DNA of 64,000 bases from Alsobacter metallidurans (lineage in GTDB: Bacteria > Pseudomonadota > Alphaproteobacteria > Rhizobiales > Beijerinckiaceae): contig NZ_BMES01000002.1 of NCBI RefSeq assembly GCF_014636935.1, positions 682,001 through 746,000 of the forward strand, given 5' to 3'. The notes beneath the pieces were generated by a model. The model was not told where the DNA came from. It did not search any database and worked only from the letters and a program-made list of their open reading frames with translations. Made by a program: the position numbers and the translations under genes. Shown in pieces: positions 57,594-64,000 of this stretch. Each line of letters starts with the position of its first letter. Position 1 is the stretch's first letter.

Positions 57594-57783
57594 AACTTTC
57601 TCCATCGCCGCGGAAGGGGTTGCGCCGAAACGCTCGCGTTTCGTTCGAACCTGTGCGCCGCGCCTTGCGGGTCCGCCGCCTCATTGCGGGCCAACGTCCA
57701 ATTTCGCAGTTTTCTCGTCCGATCCGCCCCCGAGGGGGTTGCATGCCCGGGAGGGGTGATGTAATCCCCGCCCTGCCAACCGG

Positions 57784-57859
57784 TCCCCGATAGCTCAGTT
57801 GGTAGAGCATTCGACTGTTAATCGAATTGTCGCAGGTTCGAGCCCTGCTCGGGGAGCCA
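57784..57859 (+). tRNA. tRNA-Asn (GTT)
   Basis: A 76-base cloverleaf with acceptor arms TCCCCGA / TCGGGGA, anticodon stem TTCGA/TCGAA around loop CTGTTAA (anticodon GTT), T-loop GGTTCGAGCCC, discriminator G and encoded CCA. It is 190 bases downstream of tRNA-Cys, with no gene between. Confidence 0.97.
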
Positions 57860-57887
57860 CTTCTTTCTTTTGACCAACATCGTCCGC

Positions 57888-57913
57888 CGCCCGGCTCCCG
57901 CGCCGGGCGTTTT
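57888..57913 (+). terminator. Intrinsic terminator after tRNA-Asn
   Basis: Stem CGCCCGGC (57888-57895) / GCCGGGCG (57902-57909) with a 6-nt loop, followed by TTTT. It would end the tRNA transcript before the photolyase gene. Confidence 0.85.
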
Positions 57914-57982
57914 CGTGTGATCTGTGGGGTCGCGCCGCGTAGCCTCGCAGCGCCTGTTGGCGCTGAGGAGCGTTGGAGACGC

Positions 57983-59446
57983 ATGGCTTCCCCGGTTCTG
58001 GTCTGGTTTCGAGAAGATTTGCGGCTGGGCGACAATCCCGCGCTCGCCGCCGCCATTGCGACCGGCGCACCCCTGGTCCCGTTCTTTATCCTGGACGAAC
58101 AGAGCGATGGCATGCGCCCCCTCGGCGGCGCTTCGCGCTGGTGGCTGCACCATTCGCTCGTCTCCCTGAGGGAGGATCTCCGCCAGCGTGGAGCTGATCT
58201 CCTCGTCCTGCGCGGCGCGGCGCGGATGATCGTGGAGCGCCTGGTCGGGGCGCTGTCTCCGCAAGCCGTCGTCTGGAATCGCCGCTACGAGGCGGCCGGG
58301 ATCGCGATCGATTCGGACGTGAAGTCGGACCTGAAAGCCGCGGGCGTGCACGCCGAGAGCCACAACGGAGCGCTGCTTTACGAGCCCTGGACGGTGAAAT
58401 CCGGCGCCGGCAATCCCATGAAGGTGTTCACGCCTTTCTGGAAGGCCGCTCAGGCAACCGGAGCGCCGACCGCGCCGCTCCGCACGCCAACCGAGATCCC
58501 GGGCGCCTCTGTTGACGCGTCGGCGATAGGCGGGCTCGAAATCAGCGACCTCGCTCTCCTGCCGACTCACCCCGATTGGGCGGGCGGCCTGCGCGAGACT
58601 TGGACGCCTGGGGAAGCCGGAGCGCAGGCCCGGCTGCGATTTTTCGTGGCCGATGAACTCAAGGGCTACGGCGATGGCCGCAACCGGCCGGATCAGGCTC
58701 ACACTTCGCGGTTGTCGCCCTTTCTCCGCTTCGGCGAGATCAGCCCGCGGCAAATCTGGGCCACGGCGACCAAGGCTGTCGAAACAGGTCGCTCGAAAGC
58801 GCCTGCGTCCGATCTCACGAAGTTGAAATCCGAACTGGGCTGGCGCGAGTTCGCCTACCACCTGCTTTTCCACAACCCTGATCTGGCGCGCACAAATTTT
58901 CAGCGGAAATTCGACAGTTTCCCGTGGCGGAGCCACGCTGGCGAACTCGAAGCCTGGAAACGCGGGCGCACCGGCTACCCGGTGGTGGACGCCGGCATGC
59001 GCCAGCTTTGGCGCACGGGCTGGATGCACAACCGGGTGCGCATGATCACGGCCTCGTTTCTGATCAAGCATTTGCTGATCGACTGGCGAGAGGGCGAAGC
59101 GTGGTTCTGGGACACGCTGGTGGACGCCGACCCGGCCAACAACGCCGCCAGCTGGCAGTGGGTAGCGGGCTCCGGGGCCGATGCAGCGCCGTATTTCCGC
59201 ATCTTCAATCCGATTCTCCAGGGCGAGCGGTTCGACCCTGATGGCGCCTATGTTCGCCGGTTCGTCCCAGAGCTCGCGAAAATGCCAGCGAGCCACATCC
59301 ACGCGCCCTGGACCGCTCCGGCCGCCATGCTGGCTTCCGCTGGCATTCGCCTCGGCGAGACCTATCCAAGTCCCATCGTGCCCCACGACGAAGCGCGGGC
59401 GCGCGCCCTTGCGGCGCTGGCGTCGATCTCCGACGCCCATGCGTAA
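57983..59446 (+). CDS. phrB: Deoxyribodipyrimidine photolyase
   Basis: A 487-residue class I CPD photolyase. The N-terminal antenna-binding domain begins VLVWFREDLRLGDNPAL. The FAD domain has TSRLSPFLRFGEISPRQ, GWREFAYHLL and the signature RTGWMHNRVRMITASFL, followed by NNAASWQWVAGSGADAAPYFRIFNP. It uses blue light to split cyclobutane pyrimidine dimers in DNA. ATG 57983 has GGAG upstream. It is the first gene of a set with FAD oxidoreductase, DUF1365, cfa and an MFS gene, all on the same strand. Confidence 0.96.
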   Translation: MASPVLVWFREDLRLGDNPALAAAIATGAPLVPFFILDEQSDGMRPLGGASRWWLHHSLVSLREDLRQRGADLLVLRGAARMIVERLVGALSPQAVVWNRRYEAAGIAIDSDVKSDLKAAGVHAESHNGALLYEPWTVKSGAGNPMKVFTPFWKAAQATGAPTAPLRTPTEIPGASVDASAIGGLEISDLALLPTHPDWAGGLRETWTPGEAGAQARLRFFVADELKGYGDGRNRPDQAHTSRLSPFLRFGEISPRQIWATATKAVETGRSKAPASDLTKLKSELGWREFAYHLLFHNPDLARTNFQRKFDSFPWRSHAGELEAWKRGRTGYPVVDAGMRQLWRTGWMHNRVRMITASFLIKHLLIDWREGEAWFWDTLVDADPANNAASWQWVAGSGADAAPYFRIFNPILQGERFDPDGAYVRRFVPELAKMPASHIHAPWTAPAAMLASAGIRLGETYPSPIVPHDEARARALAALASISDAHA

Positions 59447-59510
59447 AACCAAACCCGCTACGGGCCCGTATAGACCAGCATAAGATCAACCACGCCTGCC
59501 TCGAGGGTCC

Positions 59511-60812
59511 ATGCGCATCGCCATCATCGGAACCGGTATCTCCGGCAATGCAGCGGCCTACGCATTGGCGACCAGCACGGGACATCGCATCACCGTTTAT
59601 GAACGGGACATCCGGCCTGGCGGGCACTCGGCGACAGTGGACATCGACTACGACGGCGCCAGGATTGCCGTGGACACAGGGTTCATTGTCTACAACGAAG
59701 CCAACTACGAAAACCTGACGGCTCTCTTCGCCGAACTTGGCGTGAAGACCGAAGCGTCGGACATGAGCTTCGCGGTCTCGGCGCGGGGCGGCCGTTTCGA
59801 ATGGTGCGGCCGCACCACCGACACCGCCAACGGCCTTTTCGCCCAACGCCGCAACCTGCTGTCGCCCGGTTACCTGCGCATGCTTGTCGAAGTGCTGCGC
59901 TTTAACCGGGTTGCGATCGAGGATCGCGAGGCGGGGCGCCTGAACTCGCTCAGCCTCGATCACTACGTCACCCTGCGCGGGTTCTCGAAGCGGTTTCGGG
60001 ACGACTACCTGGTTCCCATGGGCGCGGCGATCTGGTCGATGTCGCCCCGCGCCATGCTGGCCTTCCCGGCCGAAAGCTTCATCGCATTTTTCCAGAATCA
60101 CCACCTGCTGCAATGGGAGCGGCCGGTTTGGCGCACCGTGAACGGCGGAAGCCGATCCTATGTCGAGAAGATCACCGCGCCCTTCCGCGACCGGATCCGG
60201 CTGGGCTCGGCGGTGACGTCGGTGGTTCGGACCGGAACCGGCGTCGAGGTCACGGACGCCTCCGGCGAAGCTGAGCTTTACGACCATGTGATCTTCGCCG
60301 CCCACTCCGACCAGACGCTCGCGATGCTGAAAGACGCCTCCCCGGACGAGGAGGCCGTGCTCGGGGCCGTGGGGTATCGCGAAAACGCCGTCTACCTGCA
60401 CCGAGACCCAAGCCTGATGCCGCGGCGCCGCCGGGCGTGGTCGGCATGGAACGTGATGCAGAACGACGATCCCGACGCTGATCTCTGCGTCACTTACTGG
60501 ATGAACCTGCTGCAGAACATCGACCCCGCGAAGCCGCTGTTCGTTACCCTGAATCCGCCCAAGCCGCCCAGGGATGACCTCACCTTCGCGCGTTTTGCAT
60601 ACGCTCATCCGCAATACGACACCGGCGCTCTCGCGGCGCAGAAGCGGCTTTCGGCGATCCAGGGTCAGAACCGCACCTGGTTCTGCGGCGCCTGGACCGC
60701 GCACGGCTTCCATGAGGATGGGCTAAAGTCGGGCCTCACGGTTGCGGAGGCGCTCGGCGCCAGCGTCTCGTGGCGCCGCTCGCCGACCGAGATCCTGCAG
60801 GCGGCCGAATGA
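59511..60812 (+). CDS. FAD/NAD-binding amine-oxidase-like protein (COG2907)
   Basis: A 433-residue flavoprotein. The dinucleotide-binding motif is AIIGTGISGNAAAYAL near residues 4-18, followed by YERDIRPGGHSATV and a C-terminal FAD-binding WFCGAWTAHGFHEDGL. Members of this family occur next to DUF1365 and cyclopropane-fatty-acid synthase genes; some are thought to act on membrane fatty acids. The stop overlaps the DUF1365 start (ATGA). Its exact substrate is unknown. Confidence 0.88.
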   Translation: MRIAIIGTGISGNAAAYALATSTGHRITVYERDIRPGGHSATVDIDYDGARIAVDTGFIVYNEANYENLTALFAELGVKTEASDMSFAVSARGGRFEWCGRTTDTANGLFAQRRNLLSPGYLRMLVEVLRFNRVAIEDREAGRLNSLSLDHYVTLRGFSKRFRDDYLVPMGAAIWSMSPRAMLAFPAESFIAFFQNHHLLQWERPVWRTVNGGSRSYVEKITAPFRDRIRLGSAVTSVVRTGTGVEVTDASGEAELYDHVIFAAHSDQTLAMLKDASPDEEAVLGAVGYRENAVYLHRDPSLMPRRRRAWSAWNVMQNDDPDADLCVTYWMNLLQNIDPAKPLFVTLNPPKPPRDDLTFARFAYAHPQYDTGALAAQKRLSAIQGQNRTWFCGAWTAHGFHEDGLKSGLTVAEALGASVSWRRSPTEILQAAE

Positions 60813-61711
60813 GCATCCACTTCCCACCACCGAAGGAAGCAGCGTCGCTATACCGGGGTGGCGTGATGCACGCGCGCATGAAGCCGGTTGAGCACCGATT
60901 TTCATACGAGGTGTTCTCGCTTCTGATCGACCTTGATCGACTAGCGGAAGCGTCGCGCGCCAGCGTCTTCTTCTCGGTCGGCCGCTGGAACCTGCTGTCT
61001 TTCTGGCAGAAGGACCACGGCCCGCGGGATGGCTCGTCGCTGCGTGTCTATGTGGACCGCATCCTCGCCGAAGCAGGGCTGAGCCTGCCGGGCGGCAGAG
61101 TTCTCCTGCTCTGCTATCCCCGAATCGCCGGCATGGGGTTCAACCCACTGTCCGTCTACTTCGCCTACGCGGCGGACGGAGAACTGGCCGCCGCGATCTA
61201 CGAGGTCCGCAACACCTTTGGCGAGCACCACACCTATGTGTGCCCGGTCGCCCCGGGCGAGCTCGGCCCGGAAGGACTGCGGCAAGAAAGGCGCAAGCTG
61301 TTCTACGTGTCGCCATTCAACGATCTCGACATGCGCTACCGGTTTCGCGTTCGCCCGCCAGGCGACACCATCGCGGTGCGGATCCTCGAAACAGACGACC
61401 AGGGCCCGCTGCTCGCCGCCACCTTCCAAGGCAAGCGCCGTCACTTGACGACTTCCTCGCTTCTGGCAGCATTGGCCCGGATTCCGGCTCTCACCCTCAC
61501 GGTTATCGGCGGCATTCACTGGGAGGCGCTGCGCCTCTGGCTGAAGGGCATGCGGCTGGTGAAACGCCCGCCCGCGCCGCCGCCGCTGAGTTACGGCGAC
61601 CGCATGGTCGGTTTCGACACGGTCGCGCGACCGCCGGAATCCGGCGCGCAAGAATTTGGCGCCCACGATACCGGCGCAAATGGGTTCGCTCCCTCGACGG
61701 CGCGGCCATGA
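60809..61711 (+). CDS. DUF1365 family protein
   Basis: A 300-residue protein. ASLYRGGVMHARMKPVEHRF, NLLSFWQKDHGPRDG, GMGFNPLSVYF and YVSPFNDLDMRYRF are the conserved blocks of DUF1365. No catalytic motif is known. It overlaps the FAD oxidoreductase by 4 bases and precedes cfa by 29 bases, so the three are one operon. The tail after residue 275 is low-complexity. In other bacteria the family travels with lipid-modification genes. Confidence 0.9.
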   Translation: MSIHFPPPKEAASLYRGGVMHARMKPVEHRFSYEVFSLLIDLDRLAEASRASVFFSVGRWNLLSFWQKDHGPRDGSSLRVYVDRILAEAGLSLPGGRVLLLCYPRIAGMGFNPLSVYFAYAADGELAAAIYEVRNTFGEHHTYVCPVAPGELGPEGLRQERRKLFYVSPFNDLDMRYRFRVRPPGDTIAVRILETDDQGPLLAATFQGKRRHLTTSSLLAALARIPALTLTVIGGIHWEALRLWLKGMRLVKRPPAPPPLSYGDRMVGFDTVARPPESGAQEFGAHDTGANGFAPSTARP

Positions 61712-61740
61712 CATGACAACGAGCAGGACTCCCCCGCACC

Positions 61741-62991
61741 ATGCATGAGACGAATCCTGATCAACACGGTCCCCTCCGTCTAACGGCGGCGAACGTCGCC
61801 GAGGTCGCACGCGATCTGCCGATGGCCGCCCGGCAGGCGCTCGCCTTTGCGACCAAGCTGGAGGTCGGCTCGCTCGAAATCCACCTGCCGGACGGCCGCG
61901 TGCTGCTGGCCCCTGGCTCGCGGCCCGGACCCGACGCGGTCATGCATATTCGCGACCTGAGCTTCGCGCGGCGGCTTCTGGAGGGCGGCGACATCGGAAT
62001 CGCCGAGGCGTTTCTGAGCGGCGAATGGGAAACCCCGGACCTCACGCAGTTTCTCGAGCTCTTCTGCGCCAACCACCATCTCATCGCCAATATGCTGGAG
62101 GATCGGCCCCTCGTTCGTTTCTGGCAGCGCATGCGGCATTGGATGAACCGCAACACCAAGGCGGGCTCGAAGCGCAACATCCACGCGCATTATGACCTCG
62201 GGAACCGCTTTTACGAGTCCTGGCTCGACGGCTCGATGACCTATTCTTCGGCGCTCTACACCCAGGCGGGCGACGATCTCGCGACCGCCCAGCGGCGCAA
62301 ATACGCCGCGCTCGCCGAAACGACGAGGATCGATCCGTCGCACCACGTGCTCGAGATCGGCTGCGGCTGGGGCGGCTTCGCCGAATTCGCCGCCAAGGAC
62401 ATCGGCTGTCGCGTCACGGGCCTGACGATCTCGCGCGAGCAGTTCCACTACGCGCAAAAGCGCATGTTCGAGCAGGGACTGAACGAACGCGTCGAGATCA
62501 AGCTTCAGGACTATCGCGACGAGCGGGGCATGTATGACCGCATCGCTTCGATCGAGATGTTCGAGGCGGTCGGCAAGGAATACTGGCCGGTGTATTTCCG
62601 GCAGCTTTCCGAGCGGCTGAAGGCCGGGGGCGTCGCGGGCTTGCAGGTGATCACAATCCAGGATCGCTTGTTTGAAACATACACGCGCGAGGTCGACTTC
62701 ATCCGCCGCTACATATTTCCGGGCGGCATGCTGCCATCGCCGGGGATCCTGAAGAACCTCGGCGATAAGGCCGGCCTGGCGCTCAAGGACGAGCGGATCT
62801 TCGGCCTCGATTACGCCGCGACCCTGGCCGAATGGCGCGAGCGCTTCCGCGCCGCGTGGCCGAGCCTCATGCCGCTCGGCTTCGACGAGCGCTTCCGCCG
62901 CATGTGGGAATACTACCTCGCCTATTGCGAGGCCGGTTTCCGCTCCGGCAACATCGACGTCCGGCAGCTCGTCTACGCCAAAACCGCGTGA
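61741..62991 (+). CDS. cfa: Cyclopropane-fatty-acyl-phospholipid synthase family methyltransferase
   Basis: A 416-residue SAM-dependent methyltransferase. NIHAHYDLGNRFYESWLDGSMTYSSALY, in spaced form, the SAM-binding LEIGCGWGGFAEFA near residue 202, YDRIASIEMFEAVG and YIFPGGMLPS are all family signatures. It methylates the double bonds of membrane unsaturated fatty acids, giving cyclopropane or, in some relatives, other branched products. It is cotranscribed with the DUF1365 and FAD oxidoreductase genes, and its stop overlaps the MFS start. Confidence 0.93.
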   Translation: MHETNPDQHGPLRLTAANVAEVARDLPMAARQALAFATKLEVGSLEIHLPDGRVLLAPGSRPGPDAVMHIRDLSFARRLLEGGDIGIAEAFLSGEWETPDLTQFLELFCANHHLIANMLEDRPLVRFWQRMRHWMNRNTKAGSKRNIHAHYDLGNRFYESWLDGSMTYSSALYTQAGDDLATAQRRKYAALAETTRIDPSHHVLEIGCGWGGFAEFAAKDIGCRVTGLTISREQFHYAQKRMFEQGLNERVEIKLQDYRDERGMYDRIASIEMFEAVGKEYWPVYFRQLSERLKAGGVAGLQVITIQDRLFETYTREVDFIRRYIFPGGMLPSPGILKNLGDKAGLALKDERIFGLDYAATLAEWRERFRAAWPSLMPLGFDERFRRMWEYYLAYCEAGFRSGNIDVRQLVYAKTA

Positions 62992-64000
62992 GGGCGGATC
63001 GCGAACCGGGCGCCAGCCGGCTGCTGGCCTACGGGCTCCCTGCCCTGCCGCTGGCGATCCTCACTTTGCCCTTCTACGTCCTGACGCCGGCCTTCTACGC
63101 CGGCGACCTGGCGTTGCCGATCGCGGCTGTCGGGCAGGTTTTGATGCTGGTCCGCATCCTGGACGCCGCCAGCGATCCCCTCGTGGGGGTGCTGGCCGAC
63201 CGCTTCAGACCAAATTTTGGCAGGCGCCGGCTTTGGATCGTCTGCGCCGCGCCTCTGCTGGCCGCCGCAGCGTGGAAGATCTTCACGCCGCCGGCTGGCG
63301 CCGGGCTGTTGTATCTCGGCTTCTGGGGCGTGCTGCTTTCAATTGCCTGGACGGCGGTGCAGATTCCGTATCTGGCCTGGGGCGCCGAGCTGTCGCGGTC
63401 CTATGCGGGCCGCAACCGCGTCACCGCTTACCGGGAAGCCTTCACGGTCGTCGGGACCTTGCTGGCGCTGGTCCTGCCCGCGCTTCTGCCGAGCTTCGGC
63501 CTGAATGGCGACCGCGCCGTGCTCGGCGCCTTCGCGGCAATTGTCGCTGTCGCGCTGCCGATGGCGGTGCTGCTCACCGTCGCGACGGTGCCGGAGCCGG
63601 AGGACCGCTCGCAGCGGCGCGGCTCCTGGCGCGAGGCCGCGACGGCGTTGCTGGCGAACCGCCCCTTCCTGCGGCTCGTGGCGGCCTTCCTGATCAACGG
63701 CCTCGCCAACGGGCTGCCCGCGACGCTGTTCCTGTTCTTTGTGCGCCACCGGCTGGAGGCGCCGGATGAGGCCGGGCCACTGCTCGTGCTGTATTTCGTA
63801 GCCGGCGCGGCCGGCGTGCCGGCCTGGCTGTGGCTGGCGCGGCGCACCTCCAAGCACCGCGCCTGGGCGCTCGGCATGGGGCTCGCCTGCCTCGCCTTCG
63901 CGTTTGCGCCGATGCTGGCCGCGGGCGACGTATGGGCCTTTGCGGCGATCACGCTGGTGACCGGCCTGGCGCTGGGCGCCGACGTGATCCTCCCGGCCAG
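62988..64000 (+). CDS. MFS transporter of the GPH (sugar:cation symporter-like) type, cut by window edge
   Basis: From GTG 62988, whose bases overlap the cfa stop (GTGA), 337 codons are open to the window edge. The product starts MRADREPGASRLLAYGLPAL and shows about nine hydrophobic segments so far. ILDAASDPLVGVLADRFRP is the loop motif of the GPH/MelB branch. Members of this branch occur in the same lipid-modification neighbourhoods. The substrate is unknown. The C-terminus lies beyond 64000. Confidence 0.88.
   Translation, partial: MRADREPGASRLLAYGLPALPLAILTLPFYVLTPAFYAGDLALPIAAVGQVLMLVRILDAASDPLVGVLADRFRPNFGRRRLWIVCAAPLLAAAAWKIFTPPAGAGLLYLGFWGVLLSIAWTAVQIPYLAWGAELSRSYAGRNRVTAYREAFTVVGTLLALVLPALLPSFGLNGDRAVLGAFAAIVAVALPMAVLLTVATVPEPEDRSQRRGSWREAATALLANRPFLRLVAAFLINGLANGLPATLFLFFVRHRLEAPDEAGPLLVLYFVAGAAGVPAWLWLARRTSKHRAWALGMGLACLAFAFAPMLAAGDVWAFAAITLVTGLALGADVILPA

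Noticed and set aside
57918-57944. TGATC followed 17 bases later by TAGCC, upstream of the photolyase gene, as a possible sigma-E promoter
   Set aside because: The alphaproteobacterial photooxidative consensus wants TGATC-N18-TAAGA; the second half matches poorly and no other gene in the set has a better site.

Overview
The window is a GC-rich (roughly two-thirds G+C) chromosomal segment of an alphaproteobacterium, most likely a member of the Hyphomicrobiales (Rhizobiales). Pointers are an Irr-type iron box in front of a suf operon, EcfG general-stress promoters, HisKA_2-type kinases, a PopZ gene beside valS and tolC, an RNase E with the large acidic insertion seen in this class, and a cobalamin-riboswitch cbtBA pair. 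No IS element, prophage or CRISPR array is visible. Most of the window is core genome; the genus cannot be fixed from the sequence alone.

Layout. 1-3826 (minus): cysteine desulfurase, sufB, sufC, sufD (cut by the window edge), with an Irr-like palindrome upstream. 4093-6217: alpha/beta hydrolase and tyrS. 6395-9802: AsmA-like envelope protein. 9939-11869: one-Cys Bcp peroxiredoxin and an M23 peptidase. 11951-17173 (minus): prfB with its programmed +1 frameshift, a class A penicillin-binding protein and an AMIN-domain amidase. 17856-20882: rne with a long leader. 20955-24526: aminotransferase, M48 protease with TPR, DsbA-like oxidoreductase. 24601-29540: a polysaccharide export/synthesis module (ABC permease, ABC ATPase, an AT-rich methyltransferase/RgpF-like gene, a GT2 glycosyltransferase). 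30509-33063: accB, accC, aat. 33141-34592: tRNA-Lys, cobalamin riboswitch, cbtB, cbtA. 35002-38164: a second, closely similar PBP1A, a receiver-only regulator and a PilZ protein. 38755-44888: a candidate small RNA, dps with an EcfG promoter, an HNH-like protein, and a four-gene sensor kinase/response regulator operon that also has an EcfG promoter. 45363-50940 (minus): peptide ABC transporter. 51171-57270 (minus): valS, popZ, tolC, pcm. 57520-57859: tRNA-Cys and tRNA-Asn. 57983-64000: photolyase, FAD oxidoreductase, DUF1365 protein, cyclopropane-fatty-acid synthase and an MFS transporter (cut by the edge), a set resembling the photooxidative-stress lipid genes of other alphaproteobacteria.

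The most interesting parts are (i) the RgpBCDF-like polysaccharide module sitting between dsbA and accB, where aroQ is expected, with one markedly AT-rich gene; (ii) exact EcfG-type promoters before both dps and the kinase operon, whose last gene encodes a kinase-like protein without a recognisable ATP-binding domain; and (iii) an apparent small RNA with exposed anti-Shine-Dalgarno CCUCC motifs between them.
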